A DNA stretch of 64,000 nucleotides, taken from CALNZV01 sp942491115. Lineage in GTDB: Bacteria > Desulfobacterota > Desulfobacteria > Desulfobacterales > UBA5852. Under the pieces are notes generated by a model, which was not told the DNA's origin, searched no databases, and saw only the letters and a program-made list of their open reading frames with translations. Positions 52,288 through 61,522 of this stretch are shown here, piece after piece (position 1 is the first letter of the stretch; the number at the start of each line of letters is the position of its first letter). The stretch spans positions 930,001 through 994,000 of the forward strand of contig CALNZV010000020.1 of the NCBI GenBank assembly GCA_942491115.1. Direction: 5' to 3'. The position numbers and the translations under genes are program-made.

Positions 52288-53193
52288 ATGGAGCTTTTTC
52301 TCACTCAGTTGACCAACGGGCTTGCCGTGGGAGGCATCTACGCCCTCATCGCCCTCGGCTACACCATGGTCTACGGTGTCCTGAAACTCATCAACTTCGC
52401 CCACGGCGATCTCTTCACCATCGGCGCCTATCTGGGCCTGACCCTGCTGACCGCTATGGGGCTCGCCGATTATCTGGGTCCCTTCGGCGTGGTGGTGGTT
52501 CTCGCCATCATGGTGATGGGGTTGGTGGCGGTGGTGGGAGCCGTCCTGGAGCGAGTGGCCTACCGGCCCCTTCGCCAGGCCCACCGCCTCTCGGCCGTGG
52601 TGTCCGCCCTGGGTGCGTCGATCTTTTTTCAGAATGCCGTGATGCTGATCTACGGCGCCCGATACCGGGTGTATCCCCACGACATTTTACCCAAGGCCAC
52701 CCTTCACCTCCTGGGTATCGAAGTCCCCCTCGTCCGTCTTCTGATTCTGCTGACCTCCGTGCTGATGATGATCGCCCTATATCTATTTATCCAGAAGACC
52801 CGCATCGGCACCGCCATCAGGGCGGCGGCCATCGACCAGGGCGCATCGAAACTCATGGGCATCAACGTCGACCGGGTCATCATGATCGTTTTCCTCATCG
52901 GCCCCGCCCTCGGCGGCGCCGCGGGACTCATGGTGGGGCTCTATTACGGGCAGATCAATTTTACCATGGGGTGGATCTACGGGCTGAAGGCCTTTACGGC
53001 AGCCATCCTCGGCGGCATCGGTAACATCCCCGGGGCTATGGTCGGCGGCCTGCTGCTGGGAGTGATCGAGGCCATGGGCGCCGCATACATCTCCATCGCA
53101 TGGAAGGACGCCATCGCGTTTTTTGTGCTCATCGTCATTCTTATCGTGAGGCCCACCGGGCTTCTGGGTGAACGGGTCGCGGAAAAAGTATGA
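52288..53193 (+). CDS. livH: ABC transporter permease LivH
   Basis: This 301-residue permease has eight or so membrane segments and the LivH pattern LTNGLAVGGIYALIALGYTMVYGVL at the start, with GMxxxLI-type EAA-like segment GLKAFTAAILGGIGNIPGAMVGG near the end. It forms the channel with LivM. Its stop overlaps the livM start (ATGA at 53190). Length agrees with the family. Confidence 0.9.
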   Translation: MELFLTQLTNGLAVGGIYALIALGYTMVYGVLKLINFAHGDLFTIGAYLGLTLLTAMGLADYLGPFGVVVVLAIMVMGLVAVVGAVLERVAYRPLRQAHRLSAVVSALGASIFFQNAVMLIYGARYRVYPHDILPKATLHLLGIEVPLVRLLILLTSVLMMIALYLFIQKTRIGTAIRAAAIDQGASKLMGINVDRVIMIVFLIGPALGGAAGLMVGLYYGQINFTMGWIYGLKAFTAAILGGIGNIPGAMVGGLLLGVIEAMGAAYISIAWKDAIAFFVLIVILIVRPTGLLGERVAEKV

Positions 53194-54146
53194 ACAGCAA
53201 ACGATATCTCGTCTACGCCGTCATGAGCGGGCTGCTAGTGGTGTCGCCCGGTTTTCTCAACGCCTACTGGGTGGATGTGCTCAACAACGTGGGATTGTAC
53301 GCCATCCTAGCACTGAGCCTAAACATCATCCTGGGCTACGCCGGCCTCTTCCACATGGGCCACGCCGCCTTTTACGCCCTGGGCGCCTACACGACCGCCA
53401 TCATCAACACCACCTACCACATCCCGGTGCTCTGGCTCCTGCCCCTGAGCGGCCTGGTGGCGGGACTGGTGGCACTGGTGGTGGCCCGGCCCATCATCCA
53501 CCTCCGGGGGGACTACCTGTTGATCGTCACCATCGGGATGGTGGAAATCGTCCGGATCGCTCTGATCAATAACGTCTTCGGCATCACCGGCGGCTCCAAC
53601 GGAATCTTCGGGATCAGCCGCCCCGAGCTCTTCGGGATGACGCTGAAGAGCACGACGCACTTTTTCTATCTCATCTGGGGATTTGCGGCCGTTACCATCT
53701 ATCTGTTCGACCGGCTGGAAAAATCCCGATTCGGCCGGGCTCTCAATTACCTGCGGGAGGACGACGTGGCCGCGGAGGGCAGCGGCATCGATACCGCTCA
53801 CTACAAGCTGATCGCCTTCGTCATCGGCGCTTTCTGGGCCGGCATGGCAGGCAACATCTATGCGGCCAAGATGACAATCATCGCCCCGGAAAGTTTCAAT
53901 TTCTGGGAATCGGTGGTTTTGTTCATGATCGTGCTCCTCGGCGGACGGGGGAGCATCCGGGGAGTGATCCTGGGGGCGTTTCTGGTGGTGGGGCTGCCAG
54001 AGCTGTTTCGGCAGTTCGCCGCTGCCCGGATGCTGGTTTTCGGCGCCATCATGGTCATCATGATGATTTTTCGCACGGAGGGGATCCTGCCGCCCCTTCC
54101 CCGAAAGTATCCGATCCCTGCGACCGACGGCAGTGAGGGCCAGTGA
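53190..54146 (+). CDS. livM: ABC transporter permease LivM
   Basis: This 318-residue permease has the LivM pattern LYAILALSLNIILGYAGLFHMGHAAFYALGAY near residue 35 and VLLGGRGSIRGVILGAFLVV near residue 255. It pairs with LivH. The livG start codon follows its stop directly. It lacks the long cytoplasmic N-terminal extension of E. coli LivM, which is common outside enterobacteria. Confidence 0.9.
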   Translation: MNSKRYLVYAVMSGLLVVSPGFLNAYWVDVLNNVGLYAILALSLNIILGYAGLFHMGHAAFYALGAYTTAIINTTYHIPVLWLLPLSGLVAGLVALVVARPIIHLRGDYLLIVTIGMVEIVRIALINNVFGITGGSNGIFGISRPELFGMTLKSTTHFFYLIWGFAAVTIYLFDRLEKSRFGRALNYLREDDVAAEGSGIDTAHYKLIAFVIGAFWAGMAGNIYAAKMTIIAPESFNFWESVVLFMIVLLGGRGSIRGVILGAFLVVGLPELFRQFAAARMLVFGAIMVIMMIFRTEGILPPLPRKYPIPATDGSEGQ

Positions 54147-54911
54147 ATGAGCCTGTTGAGTCTACAGAACCTGACCAAGCGCTTCGGGGGATTGATCGCG
54201 GTCGACAACGTCTCCTTTGAGGTCGAAAAAGGGACGATCGTGGGCCTTATCGGCCCCAATGGTGCGGGGAAGACCACGGTATTCAACCTCATCACCGGCA
54301 ACTACCGACCCGACGGCGGAGAGGTGGTTTTCGACGGTGACTCGATCAAACGGCTGCCGACCCACAAGATCGTCTCTCTCGGCATCGCTAGAACGTTCCA
54401 GACCATTCGGCTCTTTCAAAAGCTGTCCGCTATCGAAAACGTCCTGGCTGGCTGTCATTGCCGGATGAAGGCCGGGGCCGTCGCCGCGATGCTCCGCCCC
54501 CCCTTCCAGAAGCGTGAAGAGCGTGAGGCCCTTGAGGTGGCGTTGAACGAGTTGGGGTTTGTCGGGCTCGAGGGACATTCCCAATCCCTGGCCGAAAACC
54601 TGTCCTACGGCAACCAGCGACTGCTGGAAATCGCCCGGGCTCTGGCCACCCGACCCCGGTTCATCATCCTGGACGAACCGGCGGGGGGAATGAACGACCA
54701 GGAAACCGCGCGCCTTATCCGCACCATCCGGAGCATTCGTGACCGGGGGATCACCGTACTGCTGATCGAGCATGACATGAGTCTGGTGATGAAAGCGTGC
54801 GAGCAGCTGGTCGTGCTGGAAAACGGCGCCAAAATCGCTGAGGGGACGCCGGAGCAGATCCAATCCGATCCCCGGGTGATCGAAGCCTATCTGGGGACCG
54901 AAGAGGACTGA
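54147..54911 (+). CDS. livG: ABC transporter ATPase LivG
   Basis: This 254-residue ATPase has Walker A GPNGAGKTT near residue 37, a signature region LSYGNQRLLEIARAL, and Walker B FIILDEPAGG, followed by an H-loop (IEHDMSL). The signature is LSYGN rather than LSGGQ, as usual in LivG. It energises transport together with LivF. It starts right after the livM stop. Confidence 0.92.
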   Translation: MSLLSLQNLTKRFGGLIAVDNVSFEVEKGTIVGLIGPNGAGKTTVFNLITGNYRPDGGEVVFDGDSIKRLPTHKIVSLGIARTFQTIRLFQKLSAIENVLAGCHCRMKAGAVAAMLRPPFQKREEREALEVALNELGFVGLEGHSQSLAENLSYGNQRLLEIARALATRPRFIILDEPAGGMNDQETARLIRTIRSIRDRGITVLLIEHDMSLVMKACEQLVVLENGAKIAEGTPEQIQSDPRVIEAYLGTEED

Positions 54912-54918
54912 GGAAACC

Positions 54919-55629
54919 ATGCTTACGGTAGACAATCTTCATGTCAAATACGGCAACGTGGAGGCCCTCCACGGTATCAGCCTAGACGTTAAAAAGGGCG
55001 AAATCGTTACGATTCTGGGCGCCAACGGCGCAGGTAAATCCACCACCCTCAATACCATCTGCGGTCTTCTGAAGGCCTCGGACGGGGCCATCCAGTTCGA
55101 CGGCGAAGCGCTCCACAAGCTCCCGGCCCACGAGATCGTCACCCGGGGCGTCGCCCAGGTTCCCGAGGGGCGGCGGGTCTTCAGCACCCTGACGGTTCAG
55201 GAGAATCTCAACTTGGGGGCCTTCACCTCCCGGGACAAGGAGCGAAACAGCCGCAACCTCAAGCGGGTTTATGACCTGTTCCCCCGGCTAAAAGAGCGTT
55301 CCGGGCAGCTGGCCGGCACCCTTTCCGGAGGAGAGCAGCAGATGCTGGCCATCGCCAGGGCGCTGATGGCCAATCCCGTCATCCTGCTTCTCGACGAACC
55401 CAGCCTGGGGCTGGCACCCATCCTGGTCAAAACCATTTTCGAAACCATCAAAGAGATCAACAACAGCGGTCTCACGGTGGTCCTTGTGGAGCAAAACGCC
55501 CGGGCCGCCCTCAAGCTCGCCCACAGGGGCTATGTCATGGAAGTGGGCAAAATCGTTCTGGAAGACTCAGCCCCGAATCTCCTGGCGAACCCGGAAGTCC
55601 AGAATGCCTACCTGGGGGGCAAACACTGA
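54919..55629 (+). CDS. livF: ABC transporter ATPase LivF
   Basis: This 236-residue ATPase has Walker A GANGAGKST near residue 35, signature LSGGEQQMLAIARAL and Walker B ILLLDEPSLGL. It is the second ATPase of the transporter. It begins seven bases after livG with a GAGGAAA ribosome binding site. It ends the transporter operon; putA follows after a gap of 150 bases with its own operator. Confidence 0.92.
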   Translation: MLTVDNLHVKYGNVEALHGISLDVKKGEIVTILGANGAGKSTTLNTICGLLKASDGAIQFDGEALHKLPAHEIVTRGVAQVPEGRRVFSTLTVQENLNLGAFTSRDKERNSRNLKRVYDLFPRLKERSGQLAGTLSGGEQQMLAIARALMANPVILLLDEPSLGLAPILVKTIFETIKEINNSGLTVVLVEQNARAALKLAHRGYVMEVGKIVLEDSAPNLLANPEVQNAYLGGKH

Positions 55630-55682
55630 TCCCAGAGGGTCTGCGGGCGATCTCCCCGTGGACACAGAATAATCCGGCCTTA

Positions 55683-55697
55683 AATGGTCTAACCATT
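55683..55697. promoter_or_regulatory. Second palindromic operator, upstream of putA
   Basis: AATGGTCTAACCATT has the same arms as the palindrome at the regulator promoter and differs only in the three central bases. It lies 85 bases before the putA start. It is the clearest evidence that the GntR-type protein also controls putA. A TTATAA element overlaps its right arm, but no good -35 was found. Confidence 0.75.
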
Positions 55698-55781
55698 ATA
55701 AGTCTTACACCCGATTCCCGAATGCCGACGATGCCGATGCCGGAAACCCGGCCGGTCATCCATTGGGGGGAGGATCCGATC

Positions 55782-58700
55782 ATGACGCAGACAACCACAG
55801 ATCCATTGAGACAAGAGGCGATCCGGCTGGCCGAAGACTGGCAGACCCGGGCCAACCAACTGCTGACCGGCGAGGAAAAATCCTACCAGAAACAGATCAA
55901 AGACCTGCTCACCCAGCCTGAGGACAAAGTCACCCTGACCCAGATGATCGACCAGAGCTTCCGCACCGGCAACTACCGGCGGGTGGCCGATCAGGTCCAT
56001 TACCTTCTGACACGCTACGGCATCCCCGGGTTTTTCTCCACCAAGGAAAAGGTTCTGATGCATCTGTTCCTGAATGCCGGCCGCCACCTCCCGGGCATCT
56101 CGGTGCCCAAAATGATCGAGAAGATGCGGGAGGACAGCCGCAGGGTGATCATTCCCGGGGAGGCAAACCACCTTCATTCCCATCTTCAAAAACGCAGAGG
56201 GCAGGGCATCCGGATGAACATTAACCATCTGGGGGAGGCGGTGCTGGGAGAAGGTGAGGCAAGGCACCGGCTCGAGACTTACGTGGCGGATCTCCGAAAT
56301 CCGGAGATCGAATATATCTCGGTTAAGATTTCCACCATCTATTCCCAGATCCTGTCCCTGGCCTTCGAGGATACGGTCCGAATTCTGATGGAGCGGCTAT
56401 CCCTGCTCTACCGGGCGGCGGCCACCAGTGTCTTTATCAAGCCGGACGGCACTCGGGCACCCAAATTCGTCAACCTGGATATGGAGGAATACCGGGATCT
56501 CGAAATCACCACGGCGGCGTTCATGCGCACCCTGGACCAGGAGGAATTTCACGGACACAGCGCGGGAATCGTCCTTCAGGCTTATCTTCCCGACGCCGTG
56601 GAAATTCAGGAACGGCTAACCGGCTGGGCCCAGAAACGGGTGGCCACCGGCGGAGCGCCGATAAAGATCCGCATCGTAAAAGGCGCCAATATGGAAATGG
56701 AGCTAGTGGAGTCCGCTCTTTTCAACTGGCCCCTGGCCCCCTATGACAACAAGCGGGATGTGGACGCCAACTACAAGCGGATGGTCCACTTCGGAATGAC
56801 GCCGGAGCGCATGCCCTGCGTGCATCTGGGAATCGCCTCCCACAACCTCTTCGAGTTGGCCTACGCCTACAGCCTCGCCAAGCAAAAGGGCGTCACGGAC
56901 TATTTCAGCTTCGAGATGCTCGAGGGTATGGCCAACCATGTCCGCCGGGCCATATCCGAGATGACCGGGGAGGTGCTTCTCTATGCGCCCGTGGCCACCA
57001 GCGATGAGTTCATCAACGCCATCGCCTATCTGGTCCGTCGCCTCGATGAAAACACCGGAGAGGAAAATTTTCTCCGCTATTCGACGGATCTCACTATCGA
57101 TTCCGAAGAATGGGCATTTCTGAAACGGCAGTTTATCGACTCCTGCGACCAGATCGACCGAGCCCCTGTCGGCCCCAACCGCCGCCAAGACCGAGCAACT
57201 GAGGGTTTTCCGGAAACCATGGGCACCCTCCACGATGGGGAATTCAACAACGAGCCGGACACGGACTGGTCCCTGGCCGCCAACCGCCGCTGGGCCGAAT
57301 CCGTCCGTGACCGGTGGATGACCTCGGAAGGCAGCGACCCTATGGCCATACCGGTGGTCATTGACGGGGATGAGCTTTATGCCGATCGGGAGTCCCGGGA
57401 CTGCCACGATCCCAATCTAAAGCCAAAAGCGGTCTGTGCGGCCACCTTCCGCCTTGCCACCATCGGTGACATCGATCGGGCGGTGGCAGTCGCCAAGGCC
57501 GACCCTGACGGTTGGCGCCGCCTGTCTTACACGGAGCGGCACCGGATGCTCTCCAAGGTGGCCATGGAGCTGAGAAACGCCCGGGGCGATCTCCTTGGCG
57601 CCGCCTCGGTCAACACCGGCAAAGTTTTCACCGAAGCCGACGTCGAGGTATCCGAGGCCATCGACTTTGCCGAATACTATCCCTATTCCGCCCGCACCTT
57701 CGCGGGGATCGATACCGTCGCCGTCAACGGAAAAGGGGTCGTTGCGGTGGTGTCCCCATGGAACTTTCCTATTGCCATCCCCTGCGGTGGCGTCGCGGCC
57801 GCCCTTGCAGCGGGCAACACCGTTGTCTTCAAACCCTCTTCGGACGCCGTCCTCGTTGCCTGGATACTGGCCCAATGCTTCTGGCGCGCCGGCATTTCAA
57901 AAAAAGTCCTCCAGTTCGCCCCCTGCTCCGGAGGCAGCACCGGTGCCCATCTCGTCACTCATCCGGATGTGGATGCGGTCATCCTCACCGGCGGCACAGA
58001 GACCGGCATGGCGATGCTGCGGCAAAAGCCCGAGATGTTTCTCTCCGCTGAAACCGGCGGAAAAAACGCCACCATCGTCACCGCGATGGCCGATCGGGAT
58101 CAGGCCGTCAAGAACATCATTCAATCGGCATTCGGCAACAGCGGCCAGAAGTGCTCGGCCACCTCTTTGCTGGTCCTGGAAAAGGAAATCTACGACGACG
58201 AGCACTTCATGGCCCAGCTTGTCGACGCCGCCAGAAGCTTCAAAACCGGATCGTCCTGGGATTTTGCCAACAAGATGGGAGCCCTCATCCGTCCGCCCTC
58301 CGGTGACCTGGAGCGAGCCCTGTCCACCCTCGAGCCCGGAGAGTCCTGGGCCCTCAAGCCCGAGTGTCTTGAGGGCAACCCCCACATGTGGACACCGGGG
58401 ATCAAGGTCGGCGTTCCGCCGGGCTCCTACACCCACATGACCGAGTTTTTCGGGGCCCTGCTGGGGGTGATGCGGGCGGATAACCTGGATCATGCCATCG
58501 AGCTGGTGAACATGACGGGTTTCGGCCTGACCTCGGGCATCGAAAGCCTTGATATGAGAGAGCAGGAGCGGTGGAAGTCCGCCATCCGCGCCGGCAATCT
58601 CTATATCAATCGGGGCACCACCGGCGCCATCACCCTTCGCCAGCCTTTCGGCGGAGTGGGTAAATCGGCGCTGGGGCCCGCCATCAAGGCCGGCGGCCCC

Positions 58701-59384
58701 AATTACGTCTCTCAGTTCATGGACATCCAGGACACCGACATGCCCCGCATCGGAACCCTACGGAAGGAGCATCGGCTGCTGCGAATGGCTCTGGAGTGGC
58801 GGCGAAAACTTCTGTGGGGGAAGCTGGCCGACCCTGGCGACGATCTCCGGAAGACCATTCGGGCCATCAAGAGCTATCTCTACCGTTGGGAGGAGGAATT
58901 CGGTGTTGAAAAGGATTATTTCCACCTCCGGGGTCAGGACAACATCCATCGCTACCGGCCCCTCGGAACCATCGGGATAAGACTCCACGAGGCCGACAGC
59001 CTATTCGACACCCTGGCCCGCATCGCCGGGGCTTGGATCGCCGGCAGCATTCCCGTGGTGAGCATCCCCGAGGACCTCGACAATACCGTCACCGCCTTCC
59101 TGGCATCGACGGAAGGAAAAGACATCCTTGGGCGTGCGCCGGTCAGACGTCAGTCGGACGATGCGCTCATCGCTTCGATCCCGTTGCTGGACCGGATCCG
59201 CTACGCCGCTCCCAACCGGGTGCCCGCCGACGTATTGGCGGCCGCCGCCGAAAAGGGGTTTTACATCGCCCGAACGCCGGTGCTCATGGAAGGCCGTGTC
59301 GAACTGCTCCACTACGTTCAAAACCAAAGTATCTGCAATACCTACCACCGATACGGCAATCTGGGGGAACGCACCGTCCTGTAA
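55782..59384 (+). CDS. putA: Bifunctional proline dehydrogenase / glutamate-semialdehyde dehydrogenase
   Basis: This 1200-residue enzyme oxidises proline to glutamate in two steps. The FAD-dependent proline dehydrogenase barrel spans about residues 40-440 (IRIVKGANMEMELVE, SLAKQKGV). The NAD-dependent aldehyde dehydrogenase spans about 520-1000, with VVSPWNFPIA, catalytic Glu757 in AETGGKN and Cys791 in SGQKCSAT. A C-terminal domain of about 200 residues ends in YGNLGERTV. There is no N-terminal DNA-binding domain, so a separate regulator is needed. The ATG at 55782 has GGAGGA upstream. A periplasm-to-glutamate proline route follows from the neighbouring transporter. Confidence 0.92.
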   Translation: MTQTTTDPLRQEAIRLAEDWQTRANQLLTGEEKSYQKQIKDLLTQPEDKVTLTQMIDQSFRTGNYRRVADQVHYLLTRYGIPGFFSTKEKVLMHLFLNAGRHLPGISVPKMIEKMREDSRRVIIPGEANHLHSHLQKRRGQGIRMNINHLGEAVLGEGEARHRLETYVADLRNPEIEYISVKISTIYSQILSLAFEDTVRILMERLSLLYRAAATSVFIKPDGTRAPKFVNLDMEEYRDLEITTAAFMRTLDQEEFHGHSAGIVLQAYLPDAVEIQERLTGWAQKRVATGGAPIKIRIVKGANMEMELVESALFNWPLAPYDNKRDVDANYKRMVHFGMTPERMPCVHLGIASHNLFELAYAYSLAKQKGVTDYFSFEMLEGMANHVRRAISEMTGEVLLYAPVATSDEFINAIAYLVRRLDENTGEENFLRYSTDLTIDSEEWAFLKRQFIDSCDQIDRAPVGPNRRQDRATEGFPETMGTLHDGEFNNEPDTDWSLAANRRWAESVRDRWMTSEGSDPMAIPVVIDGDELYADRESRDCHDPNLKPKAVCAATFRLATIGDIDRAVAVAKADPDGWRRLSYTERHRMLSKVAMELRNARGDLLGAASVNTGKVFTEADVEVSEAIDFAEYYPYSARTFAGIDTVAVNGKGVVAVVSPWNFPIAIPCGGVAAALAAGNTVVFKPSSDAVLVAWILAQCFWRAGISKKVLQFAPCSGGSTGAHLVTHPDVDAVILTGGTETGMAMLRQKPEMFLSAETGGKNATIVTAMADRDQAVKNIIQSAFGNSGQKCSATSLLVLEKEIYDDEHFMAQLVDAARSFKTGSSWDFANKMGALIRPPSGDLERALSTLEPGESWALKPECLEGNPHMWTPGIKVGVPPGSYTHMTEFFGALLGVMRADNLDHAIELVNMTGFGLTSGIESLDMREQERWKSAIRAGNLYINRGTTGAITLRQPFGGVGKSALGPAIKAGGPNYVSQFMDIQDTDMPRIGTLRKEHRLLRMALEWRRKLLWGKLADPGDDLRKTIRAIKSYLYRWEEEFGVEKDYFHLRGQDNIHRYRPLGTIGIRLHEADSLFDTLARIAGAWIAGSIPVVSIPEDLDNTVTAFLASTEGKDILGRAPVRRQSDDALIASIPLLDRIRYAAPNRVPADVLAAAAEKGFYIARTPVLMEGRVELLHYVQNQSICNTYHRYGNLGERTVL

Positions 59385-59520
59385 ACCGCTGCCGGAGTTA
59401 CCGATGCCGCCCCTCTCACCGAGGAGACCTGGATATTTTCTGATGGAAAGGGACGTTTCCCGAGGCGTGAGCCGAGGGGGATGACCCTGAGAGGTGGCTC
59501 AGGATGGCCGGAGGCGGATG

Positions 59521-60048
59521 CTAGGAATCGGCTCGGAGTTGCGGTGACGACGGGCGCGCCTTGCGACTGTATCTCAGAGCGAAAAACAGGCCCAGAGCGA
59601 TAGCGGCAGTGCCGGCATCCCGAAGGCTCTGGAAGATGAGGGTCTCGATGACATCCGTCCAGCCACAAACGCCCGTTGCCCAGTAAACGTCCAGGGGCCA
59701 TAGCAGGGAGACGGAGCCGTCGGTCAGAACGAGGTCCGCAAACACGTGGGAGAGCACCACCAGAGTGGCGGTTCGGCAGGCCAGTATGGGCGCCTTTCCC
59801 CACAACCGCCCCATCTCCGAAATCAGCCAACCGGCGGACAGGGCAAATAAAAGGCTGTGGGTGGGGCCCCGGTGAAACAGGCTTCCATTACCGTCCGTCA
59901 AAAGCCCCAGCAAGATGTCGATGTCCGGCAGACTGGCCAGAACGCAGACGGCTCCATAGAAAAGGAGCCGCGAGTCGCCGCGTCGGGGCGCCTGAGTGAT
60001 CTCGGCCACGACAAGACCGATAGCGGCATGTCCCAGGGGCAGAGGCAT
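59521..60048 (-). CDS. DUF457-type membrane metal-dependent hydrolase (YdjM-like)
   Basis: This 175-residue membrane protein has four hydrophobic segments. Conserved sites are PLPLGHAAIGL at the start, SLPDIDILLG, FHRGPTHSLLFAL and LSHVFADLVLTDG, with the His and Asp residues typical of the LexA-regulated YdjM/DUF457 family. Members are putative membrane-bound metal hydrolases. It is a single gene convergent with putA and diverging from the metallophosphoesterase gene. Confidence 0.83.
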   Translation of the reverse strand: MPLPLGHAAIGLVVAEITQAPRRGDSRLLFYGAVCVLASLPDIDILLGLLTDGNGSLFHRGPTHSLLFALSAGWLISEMGRLWGKAPILACRTATLVVLSHVFADLVLTDGSVSLLWPLDVYWATGVCGWTDVIETLIFQSLRDAGTAAIALGLFFALRYSRKARPSSPQLRADS

Positions 60049-60141
60049 GATCTCCGGGATCCTTTCAGTGGTTCTGCAACCCGACGGGGCGAAACCCTGC
60101 GGGCCGCACTATCCTACCTATCGGCCATTGTCTGCCGGGGC

Positions 60142-60170
60142 TTGACAGGGCCCGATCCCTGCAGGATAAT
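60142..60170 (+). promoter_or_regulatory. Sigma-70 promoter of the metallophosphoesterase gene
   Basis: TTGACA at 60142-60147 and GATAAT at 60165-60170, 17 bases apart, match consensus in eleven of twelve positions. The start codon of the gene is about 60 bases further. Confidence 0.72.
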
Positions 60171-60230
60171 CACGGAACTCTCACAGACGGGCAAAACGGT
60201 TCCGCCCGCACCCAGGGACCCAGAGACTCC

Positions 60231-61136
60231 ATGAAGCTTCTCGTTATCGGTGACCTCCACGGACAGACCCCTGTCATAGCCTTTCCTGATGCCGACCTGA
60301 TCTTGGCCCCGGGAGATTTCTGTTCGGATGCGGTTCGCTCCTATGCCTTTCGGGCCATGGCGGAAAACGACCAACACCCGAACCGCCGGCCGGTGGAATG
60401 GTACGACCTACTGGGCCGAGAGGAGGCCAAGGACCTCGTCCTTGAATCCCTGGCCGACGGGCGCAACGCATTGGAATCACTCAACCGCTTGGGGTTGCCG
60501 GTATTCGTGGTGCCGGGTAACGGGGACTGGAAACCGGTCCCTGAATCCCCATGGCCCTTTCTTCGGTTCGATCATTTTCACGAGTTGATCTCGGGGCTGG
60601 ACCGCATCACCGATGTCGACCGCCGGGCAATCACCATCGAAAATCTCGACGTGGTGGGCTACGGAATGTCATCGGGGCCTGAAGTGCCTCTCACCCCCGA
60701 AGAGTGGGCCCTGTTCATCCCCGATCAACGCTTCCGGCTGGCAGCTGAGTACAACACCATCCTGAAGGCCGTGGCCGACGGATTTCACGGCAGCGGTTCC
60801 CCTGCCGTCTTCCTCACCCACAACATTCCCTACGGCACACCGCTCGACATCATCACCGATCCCGCCTCTCCCCGGTGCGGCCAGCATTTCGGTTCCGTCA
60901 TCGCCAGACGGATCGTGGAGGATTGGCGGCCTGCAGCCTGCATCGGCGGCCACATGCACGAGCACTTCGGGATGTGCGACCTGAACGGTGTCCCGATTTT
61001 CAACAGCGGATTCGGAGACCGCGTCAACACTCTGATCGACATGGATGACGGCGTGATCCGGAGCGTCCGGTTTGGCGGTGGGGAGCCGACGGTCTATCGG
61101 ACCTATCCGAGCCATCGGCTAAACCGACCCGACTAG
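60231..61136 (+). CDS. Calcineurin-like metallophosphoesterase
   Basis: This 301-residue protein has the metal-binding blocks of the family: GDLHGQ at the start, APGDFCSD, PGNGDW near residue 99, THNIPYG and GGHMHEHFG. These bind two metal ions and hydrolyse phosphoesters. There is no signal peptide, so it is cytoplasmic. The substrate is unknown; the layout is like the YfcE/ICC-type enzymes of archaea and bacteria. A near-consensus promoter stands upstream. Confidence 0.85.
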   Translation: MKLLVIGDLHGQTPVIAFPDADLILAPGDFCSDAVRSYAFRAMAENDQHPNRRPVEWYDLLGREEAKDLVLESLADGRNALESLNRLGLPVFVVPGNGDWKPVPESPWPFLRFDHFHELISGLDRITDVDRRAITIENLDVVGYGMSSGPEVPLTPEEWALFIPDQRFRLAAEYNTILKAVADGFHGSGSPAVFLTHNIPYGTPLDIITDPASPRCGQHFGSVIARRIVEDWRPAACIGGHMHEHFGMCDLNGVPIFNSGFGDRVNTLIDMDDGVIRSVRFGGGEPTVYRTYPSHRLNRPD

Positions 61137-61522
61137 GAGAATCCCTCACGGGACCATCGCCGCCTTGCATTGGACCACGCCGCATCGTCGTCTGACGCCG
61201 TTGCCTCCCTCAGATGATACGGCAGGCGCATCCCCGCTTCGTCCATTCCGTCCTTTCTTTTTCGCGACTATTCTCCTGGTAACGTCGGTATACTGCCGGG
61301 TCGAAGAGAAGAATTGCTGGCGTCGGCAATGGACGATTTCGGCCAACCGGCTATCAGCAATCTCACCGGTCTACTCCAGGCCCCCGATACCATCTGATTT
61401 TATGGGCCTGCGGGCGTGGCCATTGACTTCCGTCAGTGAGCCCCTATCTCTTTGTGCTACACTAAATTACATGGACGCCCGAACAGATTACCCATGGGCA
61501 CCATCAATGGGGGTTAGATGTC
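61137..61522. other. 386-base leader region without a supported gene
   Basis: A rightward frame is open through here, but it has no family features and overlaps the alkyl sulfatase start in another frame. An extended -10-like element (TGCTACACT at 61455-61463) could drive the sulfatase gene. No RNA gene is seen. Confidence 0.35.
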
